Shown here piece after piece: positions 45,336-57,229 of a DNA stretch of 64,000 bases (positions are counted from its first letter, which is position 1; every line of letters starts with the position of its first letter). Below the pieces are notes generated by a model that saw nothing but the letters and a program-made list of their open reading frames with translations, did no database searches and was not told where the DNA came from. The position numbers and the translations under genes were made by a program. Source of the DNA: Vermamoeba vermiformis (lineage: Eukaryota; Tubulinea; Echinamoebida). The stretch lies in contig JBEWZL010000056.1 in NCBI GenBank assembly GCA_045837725.1, forward strand, positions 310,001 to 374,000, read 5' to 3'.

Positions 45336-46304
45336 CTAATAATACGAGAGTGACCAAGAACTGCCGTTCATGAACGTACGTTGTTCGCGGTAAGTGGTAT
45401 GGTGGTGCTTTTTGCCAAATTTGGCTTGACACGTGTCACAGACATGATACGTCTTGTCACAGTCGCGCTCGAAACATCTGTTCACGTGCTCGCCTGGCTC
45501 AATGCGCTCTGAACAGCTGTCGCGCGGTTAGTGCCAATTACCAAATATAGTAATCTTACCTCGTGCAAAAGTCACTGCGGCAGTAGTCTTTCAGTGAATT
45601 CAGATCTGACCACTCTTTGCGGACCATCACGTGCTTTTCACTGACAGTGGTGTCTTCAAAGCTAAATTTAGCTTGGCGTTCACTGAAGCGGGCAGCAAGT
45701 GCCAGCAGCGCAGTTGATTTGAAGAGCAATTCCACGCCTAAACTCTGTAAGTACGTCGTCCATATTAACTCTGCCCATCTCTCCACGTACCCTCGCCAGT
45801 GCGCGCACTGCACTTGATGACACGTGCCCGCTGTTGCAAGGCAGTCAGATCTGCTACCGGCACGAGTTCTCGATCCACACCGCACTGCACAAACACTACG
45901 CGCGCACCTTTGTTCAGTAGCGGCACTATCTCGTCATAGTACTGCCAGATGGTTAGTACCAGTGTATCAATAGGCCACATCCACCTTAGTAACAGCAGCA
46001 GTGTCGTCATCGGCCTTGAAACAAATTAAAAATATATCTGTCGCGGGAGATACAGCTTGGCGGTGTTGCAGAGCCTCACCACCTGATTAGAGGCAGTTAA
46101 TGGAAAGTAATAATAAAATTAATAAATGAGCAGCGTACCAGTGTCCCACAGGCCTATTATACACACGCGACTAATAGGCAGCGAATAGAGTTCAGCAGTA
46201 GTGTGCTGCTCTTCAGTCAGCCACTCGTTGTATACGTAACGGTGGATCAGGCTCGTCTTACCACACCGTGGTGTGCCAATCACGGTGTATTTAATGCTGT
46301 TCAT
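45336..46304 (-). CDS. Ras-like small GTPase with C-terminal zinc-finger tail
   Basis: Five exons (46139-46304, 45985-46082, 45791-45941, 45560-45737, 45336-45516) give 257 aa. The P-loop is GTPRCGKTS (10-18), G3 is WDTGGE (53-58, spanning the first splice) and G5 is CSARTGEG. The G4 position reads VQCGVD instead of N/TKxD, so base recognition may be altered. After the G domain comes a unique tail of about 90 residues with CRSDFCTSCSERIE, RCFERDCDKTYHVCDTC and KFGKKHHHTT. Its C-x2-C and C-x4-C spacing with terminal His recalls a ZZ-type zinc finger. No CAAX prenylation motif is present. Membrane or protein targeting through the finger is inference. Confidence 0.8.
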
Positions 46305-46423
46305 TCGATTGTTATGATATTATTATATGCTCATAGAGTTGTATTTCTCTGCATAAAATCAAGACGTTGGCGGTTGTATTGTAATTATTCGCGCAGCATT
46401 AAGGTCGAGTAGTTGTTGCAGTG

Positions 46424-47530
46424 ATGTCTCTTGCTCGATACAACAACGCAATCTCTGTGCGGAGGTCTGATCCGCAAAATTTACCTGTCAACGAACGTGT
46501 CAAAGAAAAAGCGCCGTTGGTCCCGAGAGGGAGTAAAGACTTTGACACAGCAGTGATATCCACAATAGAGTCTTGTCTATACATGTCGTATTTATTTTAT
46601 TTTGCCCTTGTAGCTGCATTGTTCAGCGTAAGTGATTCTAATTCCACAACTGAATCCAGCCCTGTCAATTTGCAACAAGTCAAGTTATGATTATCGATCC
46701 TCATTATTGACAAACATGCTAATTTTACACGAATATTCACCGTTACCAGCCTTGAAAATTAACTGCTATCTAAATCCGACTCTTCAGGCGTTGAATGCGC
46801 AGTCCTGTGACGTCAAATACGTGAACGGATTGGCCCCTGAGTGCATCTCTAAGAAGAGCACTGTGCCATATTGTCGGTTGGACGTCTACACGAGTGGCGC
46901 AACCCCCATCTGCGGCGAGTGTTTGACGGATTGTGACTGCGATCTGGGCCAGTACTGCTCCAGCGCACCAGAGACACTCGGCACCTGCGTGGCATTCAAA
47001 GCTGCTGGTCGCGACTGCTTGCCGTTCACTGAAGCGCAGCTCGAGAACTCAGATTTCGATGCCAGTCTCAAATGGTGAGCTATATTTAGCGCAGTGCAGC
47101 AACTAACTGACTGACAGTGCGGATCTGTTCACCGTGAGTGGTGCCAATGCGTCCTTAGTCATCGACCATCAAGGGGTGTGTCTCAGCGGTACGTGCCAGT
47201 ACTGCGCGGAGTTCGGTGCAGTGACCAAGACACGTGGTTTTGTCACGTGCTCCGAGGGCAGTGGCACCAACAGCCCGCGCGAGTGTGTGTGGCCTGGCCT
47301 GTTGATTGAACCCCTCGACAAGGCGTGGCAGCCTGCTGTCTATATCCGCGACCGTGTTGGTGAGTTGTGTTTCGCACTCTAATATATAATCTAATGATAT
47401 CAATATACCTCTATTATCACTATTGACGATGATTAATGCTTGGTGTGTAGCGGTGTGGACTGCGATCCTATTCCCCCTCATGGTGATAGCCATAACTGTA
47501 TTCGGTATTAGTGCTTTCAGAACCAAATAG
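46424..47530 (+). CDS. Cys-rich single-pass membrane protein, unrecognised
   Basis: Exons 46424-46627, 46788-47074, 47118-47359 and 47451-47530 give 270 aa. A later in-frame ATG at 46583 (MSYLFYFALVAALFS) would start directly with a signal peptide and give 217 aa; this shorter form may be the real one. The ectodomain has about 20 cysteines in two blocks (CGECLTDCDCDLGQYCSS, and CLSGTCQYCAEF). The last exon encodes a hydrophobic helix (TAILFPLMVIAITVFGISAF) and a three-residue cytoplasmic end. The topology suggests a type I surface protein. I do not recognise the family. It is divergent from the GTPase gene. Confidence 0.65.
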
Positions 47531-47693
47531 AGGACATATAAATAAAGCTCTATTCTCTCTTTTGTGTTCGATCGTTACTGCATCAAATTTAAATTTTTGC
47601 GCGCGAAACCTCGGGGCGACTGTTGTGAGCTGAGGATGTTAGTAATTTAGTCATAATATTGTCATTCGAATACACACAGCTCATTTCAATACC

Positions 47694-50600
47694 ATGGATG
47701 AAGTGTTGCGTTGTTTTGGTCCGATTTGCGATCCAACGGGCAATCCACACCGCGCCCAAGCAGAGCAGCGATTACAAGAGTTGTCTCGACAAGCAGGTAT
47801 AATATTGGCAATATTAATATAGAACATTGAAGCTGCTCTGTGCTTTGATAATTGCAAATAATAATTCTATTGACGGATCTGTCTTGGAATTATAACTGAT
47901 TAATTAATTATTATAGGCTACGCGCTAGTGCTGGCACAGATATTCATTAATAAAGAGCTTAATATCGATATTCGACAGATATCCTTTTTAAACGATTGTC
48001 AGATCCACTGCTGCGTTTCTCATTTAACCCGTTACAATCTCTTTGACTCGCACTCACCTCGCAGGAGTACTATTGCAGCAGTACATTCGGCACCATTGGG
48101 ACAGACGCAGCAGCAAGTTCACTGAGCCGCAGATCGGGGACGAAGAAAAACAGCTGATCAAGCAACAGATTCCCGCGTGTCTCGGTGACGCAGCACCCAG
48201 AATACGCACCACCACGGTGAGTGACTTGTTGAACAATCACGTGACGCTGTTCGTGCGAGTCGACTATTGACACGTGTCACAGGCTGTCGTGTTGGCCAGT
48301 ATCGCGCACTGGGATTGGCCCGCGCAGTGGCCAGGACTGATCGAAGAGCTCGTGAAGTGTCTGCAAGCACGTGACAATCCTAATTTGGTATCGGGTGCCA
48401 TCACAGCGCTGGACGAGTTCGCATCAGGCGGCAATCTCGCGAGTGAACACGTGCCACCACTGCTGCAAGTCATTTTCTCCAATCTGCTCGCCGTGCTGGC
48501 AAGTGGCAATCTCGTAAGTACTGTCCTGTGCGGGGCTATAATTAGACTCACCTCGACCAGGGCTTCGGAGAAATCGAGACAGCAAGTGCACTGCGCGTGG
48601 TGTTCAACTGCCTGGACTGGGTGGCGATTGTGAAGCGTGATCCTGACTTTGACAGCAGTGACAGCAATCACGTGACACTTGTCAAGACACAGCTGCAGCA
48701 GTGGGTGCCACAGTGGATCGAATATCTCCTCGCGAGATTCACAGCTGTCCCCATCACTGCCACCGGTCTGAATGTGACGGCGATTGTCACGTGTCAAATC
48801 TTTGCGCTGCTCATCAACGAATTTCCTAATGTGGTAAAGAAGTTCATGCCGCGCATCACTTCAGCGGTGTGGCAGTGTCTCGTCACCGCACAGCCCTTGT
48901 AAGTCACTGTTTGACACCTGTCACATGCGGGTCTGACACAGCTGCAGGTACGTCAGTCACGTGGTGCAAATCAATGCCCTGGAAGGTCACGAGACCTTCA
49001 GCGGAGGTCACCGCGTGGGTCTGAAAGTGCTGGTGTCCGATGCCATCGATGTGCTGTACGAGATCGCCCAGCGCAAACGATTCGTGTCGCTGCTGCACGC
49101 ACAGCTGAGTCCGCTGCTGGCCATGCTCATGTCATTCGCACAGCTCACCGCCGAGGAGAGCGAGGACTTTGAAGAGGCCGGTGAACAGCTGCTGGTCTCA
49201 GAGCAAGACGAGGGGCCCTATGGTCTCGGACTGCGCGCCACTGCTGCGGTGATTGTGCGCGAGGTGGTGGCATCCAGCGACGCGGAACTGCGTGCCACCG
49301 GACTGCGCGAACTGATGCAAGCACTGAGTCGCGTGATCAATGCCGCAGCTGAAGCCCAACAGCGTGCCGTGGAGGGCTGGTGGCGATCACGTGAGGCCGC
49401 TGTGTTCGTGGTGGGCGTGACGCTGTGCAGCGAGGACAATGTGCTGCTGCAGGTCGGCGAGCACTTCCAGCTCAGCTCATTCATTCAACAAGTCGTCGTG
49501 CCTGATCTGCACGTCAACGGTACGTACTGTCCTGCAGCTATAAATAGACACTCACACCCCGCACAGCCCACACCATGCTGCAGAGTCGTGCGCTGTGGTT
49601 CGGAGCGCGCATGTCCGCAGCGATCACTGGTGAGATGTGCATTCCCTTCCTGCAGCTTGCCGCGCACGTGCTCGCCAGACCACACGAGCCCCTCGCCAAG
49701 CGCATCAATGCCATGCGCGTCGTGTCGGCAATGCTGTCGCGCACGGGCACGGACAAGAATCTGATTCGCACCGTGCTGCGCAGTGTGATCGATGGCATGG
49801 CGGCACTGATCGAACAGCTCGACAAGGAGCTCATCTTGGCGGCACTCGAGCCGTTGGAGCAGTTACTGGCTGCAGATGAAGAGTCCACGCGCGAACACTT
49901 GGCCAAGCTGATGGATCTGCTGCTCAAAGTGTGGGCCAAGTTCCACGATGATCCGTACGCCTCAGATCTCATTCGCGGTGTGTAGTGGTGCTCGCTGAGG
50001 AGGAGCGGTGACTGATTCTATTTTTAGACTGCTTCAACACCCTCTGCAAACAGACCACGTGCTTGCCATTCATTCTGCAACATCTACCAGGGCCACTGCT
50101 GGCACTGCTGTCACATGAAGTCCCGGGTGTCGTTGATGTACGGTGCTAAAAATAGCTTTATATGCTGCTAATAATAGCTCCACAGACCTCCATGGCGATT
50201 GTAGGCTCACTCATCACGTACTCGACGTGTGATCAGCTCGTGGCTGCAAATATCGTGCAAACACTGCTGCCCCGCGTGTTCCAACTGATGCAGACTTCGA
50301 TCGATCGCTCCGTGCTCGAGTCAGGTGTCACTGTACTCACGCAGATCATTCGCGTGTGTCGCGACAAGTTGTTTGACTGGTAGGTGCTGCTGTGCTGCAG
50401 ACCCGATCACGTGACTGACAGGTGTCAATGTCAGGACGATAGCAGAGCACAATGCCGTGGCGCTGATTCTGAACATCACCGCACGACTGTTGGGCCCCGA
50501 GTTCAAGGGCATCGAGGCCCTCACCAACACGGGAGATCTCGCCACCAAGCTCATCACGGTGCTCGGAGCTAGACTCGGTGACACGGTGGTGCAGATGCTC

Positions 50601-51531
50601 GAAGCGGTGCTGCAAGCTCTACAGCGCGCGACGACCAGTCCCGTGGTGTCCACGCTGCTGGTGGTGTTTGCCACGCTGCTGATTCACCACCGCGCGCACA
50701 CACTCGCCTTCTTGCACGCACAGCGTGTCACTGTCACGCAGCCTGATCACAGCACGAGCACTGTCACGGGCCTCGAGTACCTCATGCGCATGTACGGACC
50801 TCATTTTGACACGTGTCACTTGTGGGCGTGACTAACGGTGACATGTTTGACAGGTGGACGCAGTTCAGTGAAGAGATTCATGGCTCATACCGTATCAAGC
50901 TCTGGTGAGTAGCACGTGACATGACCAAATAAGGCATACTGACCCCCCTGTACAGTTGTGTGGCACTCTCACAGCTCGTTGAGCACGCAGATCCGCTGCT
51001 CGATCAGCTGCAAGTGCCGGGTGATGCCCCGCCAGTGCAGGGTCGTCAAACACGTGCCAAGAAGGCGCAGACACAGCTCTACTTGGAACCACTCCGCGTG
51101 CGCATCATCAAGCTGCTGACACGCGACTTGGGCATTGCGATTGAAGACGAAGAGGGTGATGTGGAGTCCATTGACAGCCGCGAAGAGGACGACGATGATT
51201 GGCTCGCGGGCGAGGACGATCTCGATGCCATCACGGGTGTGGGGGCCAATGGTAGGTCTATATTTGGGCATTGCACTGCTCGGTACTCATCGCCATATTA
51301 GGCAAGTTGCAGCTGTTGTCAGATCTGCTGAACAAAGACGACGTGTACGATGAGATCGATGAAGAGGATCCAGATGTGCTCGCAGATCCGATCTACAACA
51401 TCAATCTCCGCCAGTATCTCACCGAGTTCTTCCGTCGACTCGCTGGCTCCAACCGTCAGCTGTTAGAGAGCAGTATGGCAGCGATGAATGAGGGTGATCG
51501 TGCCACACTACAAATGCATGTATTTAAATAA
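47694..51531 (+). CDS. IPO9: Importin-9 (karyopherin-beta)
   Basis: Thirteen exons join to 1047 aa, the normal length: 47694-47796, 47917-47978, 48058-48216, 48283-48513, 48561-48898, 48948-49519, 49567-49977, 50028-50137, 50186-50379, 50435-50821, 50854-50904, 50956-51251, 51302-51531. The N-terminal importin-beta repeat reads IRQLAGVLLQQYIRHHW, then ASIAHWDWPAQWPGLIEEL. An acidic loop typical of IPO9 (EEDDDDWLAGEDDLD) sits near the C-terminus, before DPIYNINLRQYLTEFF. IPO9 imports histones H2A-H2B, actin and ribosomal proteins. The second intron is an AT-AC, U12-type intron; all others are GT-AG. Confidence 0.92.
47979..48057 (+). other. U12-type AT-AC intron in importin-9
   Basis: The 79-nt intron begins ATATCCTTTTT, the U12 5' splice-site consensus. 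It ends CAC, with ctctttgac (close to the U12 branch consensus) placing its branch A 11 nt before the end. Removing it joins NIDIRQ to LAGVLLQQY, exactly the sequence expected in importin-9. No GT-AG alternative keeps that junction. Confidence 0.85.
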
Positions 51532-51866
51532 TAAATAACCGCGAGCAATGTACTCGCACATGTAATTACAATACCATATTTGGTAATGATCACGTGCTTG
51601 CTGCTGTTTCTCAGATCGAGCGGTGACATTGATTGTTTGAATACTATAGTGCACTCGAGCACGTGTTGTTGATATTAACATGCGCAGATTATAATTAGGG
51701 ATCCATCCAATTAACTCGTAAGTGTTGGTATTAGAAACAGTTACCGTGATTGAATAATTTTCCGAACATAATTTATTAATTTATACGATTATTTATTATA
51801 ATACATAATACGTTTATGATGTTGTGATGTTTAATGCAACTAATTATTTTATTAATTTTTCAGATC
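51532..51866. other. Intergenic spacer, AT-rich
   Basis: Contains the importin-9 3' end and the promoter of the PPR gene. A CCATATTTGG word (51573-51582 region) and a GATCACGTGC word are present. I see no gene or RNA feature. Confidence 0.35.
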
Positions 51867-54800
51867 ATGGCATTGCTAATCGCGCGTTTAACGCAAAAAA
51901 TTAGCAAGGTGACGAGATTAGCAAGTCCTATATTATGGACCAAAAATGTAAGAGTGCAATCCAGCGCAAAACGGTCGTGTCAGATCTGCATCCGAGCGTC
52001 GCTAACAATACCACTGCAGGTGCGATATTCCACGCAAACAGTATTCACCAATGCGCGCAAAGTACCAGCACACAAACAGCGCGACACCAAGTTCACGCGA
52101 CCAGCCTTCAAATCCGAGTCAGAACGCACCTATCAACAGCTGTACAATCAGCTGATCGAGTCGCAGCGCAGCAATGACACCGCGCGAGTGGAGCACCTAT
52201 TTCAGACCATGCGCGACTCACCGCACCTCAACTACTCGCTGTTCAACAGCATGGTAAGTCACGTGTAGCAGCAGATCTGACGCGCACTCACACCACCCCC
52301 GCAGTTCCAGTACTATCTGACCACGCAGCAGTACGACAAGGGCGTGCAGCTCTACAAGTCAATGACAGATCTGCTCGAGCGCACGAGCAACAAGTGGCTC
52401 ACACCGCGCATCACAACGGCCGTGCTGGTGCTCGAGCTGCTGATTCGTGCGCGCGAGATCACACTGCTGTACGAGCTGATCGATCTCAAACTCGCGGCCT
52501 ATCACATCACTCCACTCGATGACATTGTCTCGTATGTATCGCCACTCGTACCGGTGCATTGCCTAATATGGTAATTTGACAGCGTGTGTCTCAAGCACAA
52601 CATGCCCGAAGCAGCAGTGCGCGTCGTAGAGTCGAACAAAGCCCTGCTGAACACCCCTGCCATGACACATCTGATTGTCAAACTGGTACGTGATGAAAAG
52701 AATTGACGTGTCATTTGCATCGATTGACACGTTGACAGCTGCACGCAGGCAATGAGAGCGAGGCCATGAAGTACTACCGCCAGATGTGTGTCGTGGGTCC
52801 TGCGCCCAATGAGATCACTTTCCGCGAACTGTTGCTGTTCTTTGCCAAAAATAGACACATGGAGCGCGTTGTGCAGCTGTTGCACGACATTTACGACCAC
52901 AAATTCGTGCTCGACTCGGGCACGTACACCAATGTGATACGCGTGAGTACTGCTCGCCCATTGATGTCACGTGACTGACCACAGTGCCACAGCTGATGGG
53001 CATGGAGAATGAGAGCGAGACACGTGCACTGCTGTCGCCGCTGATTCACTCGCACCGTGCAGACACGCGCACCTTCAACATCATGCTGGCACTCAACAAG
53101 GACAACAAGCTGCCCGTCGACTACTCGCTGCGCCTCTACGGCACCATGCTCGCGGTACGTACCACTGCACTCGAGGTGTGACGCGCTAACCAGCACTGCA
53201 GGAACACGTGCGGCCCAATGTGATCACGTACAACACGCTGTTCAAGCTGCTGCACGACGCAGGACGCACCGAACACTTGCCGCGGCTGTTGCAAGAGATG
53301 CGCAGTCACGGCGTGGAGTACAACGAGTACACCTACGGCATATTGGCGCATGCGTATGTGCGTGCTCGCCAGTACGACCTCGCGATGCAGACTCTGAGCG
53401 AGGCTGAGTCACGTGGTGTGCGCGTCAATGTGGAGCTGTGCAACATAAAGCTGATGACGTACCGCGCACAGGGCGACATGACCAAATTAAGACAGTTGTT
53501 CTTCATCGACATGCCACGTGCCAATGTCACTCCCGACGCCTATTCGTGGTCAATTCTTCTCACCGCTTCGTTCAAATACGAGTACGTAACGATCATTGCC
53601 TAATTTGGTAGCTGACACTCACCGATCGATAGACCGATGGAGGACGCGGAAAAACTCGTCGAGCTGTTGCACAAGTAAGTCAAGTCCAAATAGTTGTTCC
53701 GCGCGATGCTCACGTCCAAAAATAGATCGAATGTCGCCAAGTCAGTGGTGAATGACGTGCTGTACAGTCACATGATTCACATGTACAAGCGCAAAGGTCA
53801 GAGCGACAAGATCACGCAGCTATATTTAGAACAGATCAAACCGCGGAACAAATCGATCGATCGACGCCTGCACGCAGATCTGATCGACGCGATGCCACCC
53901 TCACTGCACCTCGTGGAGGTCATCAACATGGCCATTACCAAATATGGTGATTTTGTGGTACCTTTGCCAGTATTTCACGACACCATTCGCTGGCTGCGAC
54001 AAGAGCGCGCCTTGACAGAGCTGCGACAGTTGTTCCGCACCCTGTCCATCATGGGTGCCAAGTGTCACTTGCCCTCGCAGACCAAACTGCTGGCTGACAC
54101 TTACGGTCACGTGCTCCTCGCCCTGATCGAGAACGATCAATCTGCCGCGGAGATTTATGCCGTATTTGACCAAGCGGCCGTGCAGAAACTCAATCTCGCG
54201 GGAGATGTGCTCGGATCATTCGTGAATCTGCTGGTGACACGCGGTGACACTTCTAACTTGACACGTGTCATCACACTCATTAGCACACATCACGTGACAC
54301 TTTCAGCGACGATACTGTCACATGTCATCGTCTTGTTGGCTAAAAATAATCTCTGGCCAGTCATTCAACAATTACAGCAATTAATCGAGGAACAATTGCC
54401 TAATTTGGAAATTGAAGCCATTGAACACCTCATTCGCATCAGTGCCGCCAATCAGGACAATAATTTAGCTCGTGCTGCCAATGAAGTCTACAAGTCACGT
54501 GTCACAAGTGTCAACATGTCACTCTTCAGTGTGTTGCTCGCACTTGAGGCTGAGAATGGCAGCAAAGCTATTTTGAGCTTGTTAGAGCGCGCTCAGCCTC
54601 CATTCCCAGTGATCACGTGCTCTGCGGAAGAATTGAAGCTGTTGCTGCGTGTTGCGGCGGAACAACGCAAGTTAGAATGGGCGCAAAGACTGATCGCGCA
54701 CAACACTGCCGTCACTGACCCTGCAAGAGTGAGCTGGTTCGTGAAACACTTGCCTGTTTTGGACAGCGAGTCAACACTGTTGGCTTTCACTGAATGGTGG

Positions 54801-55094
54801 CAAAGTCACGTGCAGCCCTTGCAAGGTGACCAGTACGTCGCACTGACCGAGAGTTGGGGTCGCTTGAAATCCCTCAAACACGCCATCGCTGTCTATCGCG
54901 CGGCAGAGCAACACCAACCCGCAGCTTTGGCGAGTGTCGCAAGCGCACTGCTCGACGTGTTTATTCGCGCACAACTCTTGGCACTGCGAGCTCGTTCACT
55001 GCAGACGCAACTGTCCAATCTGAGTGCCGCGCAAGTACACGAGGCCGTGCAGAGTCTGATACGCGAGAGCGAACAACAACAATCAAGCAGTTAA
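51867..55094 (+). CDS. Mitochondrial pentatricopeptide repeat (PPR) protein
   Basis: Eight exons (51867-52253, 52305-52531, 52583-52685, 52739-52942, 52993-53154, 53202-53581, 53633-53674, 53726-55094) give 957 aa. The N-terminus is Arg/Ser-rich with few acids, as in mitochondrial targeting. PPR units are visible, e.g. PNEITFRELLLFFAKNRHME, RPNVITYNTLFKLLHDAGRT and YNEYTYGILAHAYVRARQYD, each a pair of helices of about 35 residues. PPR proteins bind organellar RNA one base per repeat. The C-terminal 400 residues are helical and less regular. The target transcript cannot be read off. The last exon is dense in TCACGTGA-type words. Confidence 0.85.
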
Positions 55095-55235
55095 TATTCA
55101 ATGTGCATAGTAAAACAACGATATTTAAAATAAAGCGAAGAATTTGAATTTAACATTTGTTTTATTCTTACACACTATCAACTACACATTAAGCGACGAG
55201 CAAGAGAACTTGTCGTCGTAAGCCACAAAGCAGGC

Positions 55236-57229
55236 TTAGATCTTGAGGTTGTAGTTGGCAGCAGCTGAGCCAGGGTGAGCCTTGGCGTACCAAACGAGCA
55301 CGGCAACAACGGCACCACCGACGAAACCAGCACCACCAACACCAACGAAAGCAACACCCCACCAGGGAATGAGAGGGTTGACAGTCAATTGAGCCTTTTG
55401 AGATCTGTTGGTGAAGTTGTTGTTACGAGTGGAGTAGTAGTTCCAAGTGCCAGTGTTGCTCATTTGAATGACACCACCGTTGAAGTAGGCAGAACCAGCG
55501 TTCAACTTGTTGCAGTTACGAACGTCTTCGTTGGGGTTGTTGACTTGACCACCAGTGATTTGGTCTTGGGTCAAGCAGCAGTCAGTCGAAGTGACGGAAT
55601 CGCACCACACGGTGGGTTGATCGACGTGGGCAAAGCGCTCCATAATCTCACGAGGCAAGAAGGTTTGCTCGTCGAGAGAGGCAGGGTAGTTACGACGACC
55701 CTGGTTACCCTTCAAGATGACAAAGTTGTGACGATCAGTCTTGTCAGTACCCTCACCAGCAGCGTTGGCTTGGTTGAAGTCGCAACCAGTCCATTGGAAG
55801 TGAATGTAGTCACCTTGGTTGACTTGCAAGTTGTTGGGAGTGAAGTCGTACTCGGTGGCGGGGTAGCATTGAACGATGTTACCACGACGACCACGGACAG
55901 ACAAGTTGATGATACGGCCAGAGAGAGGCAAATCAGCAGGGCGGGGCAAGATGCGGAAGATGTGAGATCTGTCCTCGAAGGTACGACCGTATTGGTTGGT
56001 GTTGAGAGCCAAAGTGTAGTTCCAGTCACCGACAACAACAACGGGGTTTTGCTTTACAGGGGAGTTCTTGTCGTTGTAACGGGCATCAATCATGTCGGCG
56101 TTACCCTCAACGTGTTGCCAAGCATTGTAGTCACCAGAAGAGATGTTGTAACGGAGACGGAAGACGCAGTTTTGACCCTCATCAGCAGAGGACAAAGTGG
56201 GGATGACCCAACGGTAGATGTTAGTCATACCAGAGCGAGTGTTACCCAAGTGGTTGTCTCTGTTCCATTCAGCGGAGACGCAGTCAGGAGCAGCAATACC
56301 CCAAGCAGGGTATTCGTCCCAAGTACCACCAGCAGTCATGCAGTCAACTTGGTTGTTCCAGTCGGGAATAGAGCACAAGTTACGGGGCTTAACGTTTTGA
56401 GACTCGGTCTTGTAGTAGTTGCAACGAGCAATGTTGGAAGTGATGACGGCAATATCCTTCCATGGGGCAGGGTGCCAGTAAGGATAGTAGTCACGCTCCT
56501 CAGGGCATTCGTAGCCAGAACGAGCACCGTTGTTGTTTTGACGAGTGTTGGTAGCAGGACCGTTGGGGTTCAAGTTACCACGGAGGATGCGATCAGCGGC
56601 GAAGAGACCATTGTTGCGGTGACGAGTAGAGCAGTTGATGTAGAACTCGTAGCTCTCGTGCATACCGTACAAGTACTCTCCGTTGGCGTTCTTGTTATCG
56701 CGAGTGTCATCCAAGGGGATACGCTCGTCAACAACACCGTCGCGGAGATCAGCACCGCACATGTATTGCAAAACAAAGTTGCAATCAACGTTATTGTGAC
56801 CGGTACCGCAACCGTGTTGGGCGGTCCATTCAACTTGAAGGATGGATCCGTAGTAATAAGTCATAGCCTCACCCCAGCAATAACCACCAGCGGCATTGTT
56901 TTGGGTATCCATAAGTCTGTTTAATCACGATATTAGTAACCATAATTTCCTTAGTTGAGCGATAGTCTTTATCGATTTATAAAAAGATTTTGATCAGCGC
57001 GTCAAATCTGATTTGACACGTTCACCGAACATACGCATATTAGAATATTGAAGCTGCTTACGGTCATCAACTCAATATTATTAGTCATATTTACATACCT
57101 GTTTTGAGTAACAGTATTTCTGGAAGGAGTATTGAGTCTGTTGTTAGACATTCTAGGCGAGTGACCATAGACGTCGGCCATAGTGCCGGCCAAGAACAGA
57201 CAGATGACTAATAGGACAGCCTTCAACAT
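55236..57229 (-). CDS. DD3-3-like secreted/membrane protein
   Basis: Exons 57099-57229 and 55236-56916 give 603 aa. The signal peptide (MLKAVLLVICLFLAGTMA) is followed by DVYGHSPRMSNNRLNTPSRN, then RLMDTQNNAAGGYCWGEA and LQVEWTAQHGCGTGHNN. This resembles Dictyostelium protein DD3-3 and its relatives in sponges, cnidarians and oomycetes. A hydrophobic segment near the C-terminus (GVAFVGVGGAGFVGGAVVAV) is a probable membrane anchor with a short basic tail. The ectodomain is rich in N, G, Y and conserved cysteines. Codon bias is as strong as in eS17, indicating high expression. Molecular function is unknown in all organisms I know of. Confidence 0.8.

Noticed and set aside
48043-48057. GT-AG splice alternative for importin-9 intron 2
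   Set aside because: No GT donor near IDIRQ, and the cag acceptor after ctcg would remove the conserved LAGV residues.
55275-56924. 549-codon forward ORF antisense to the DD3-3-like gene
   Set aside because: Shadow of biased codons; V/T/S repeats typical of antisense reading, and the reverse frame has signal peptide and homology.
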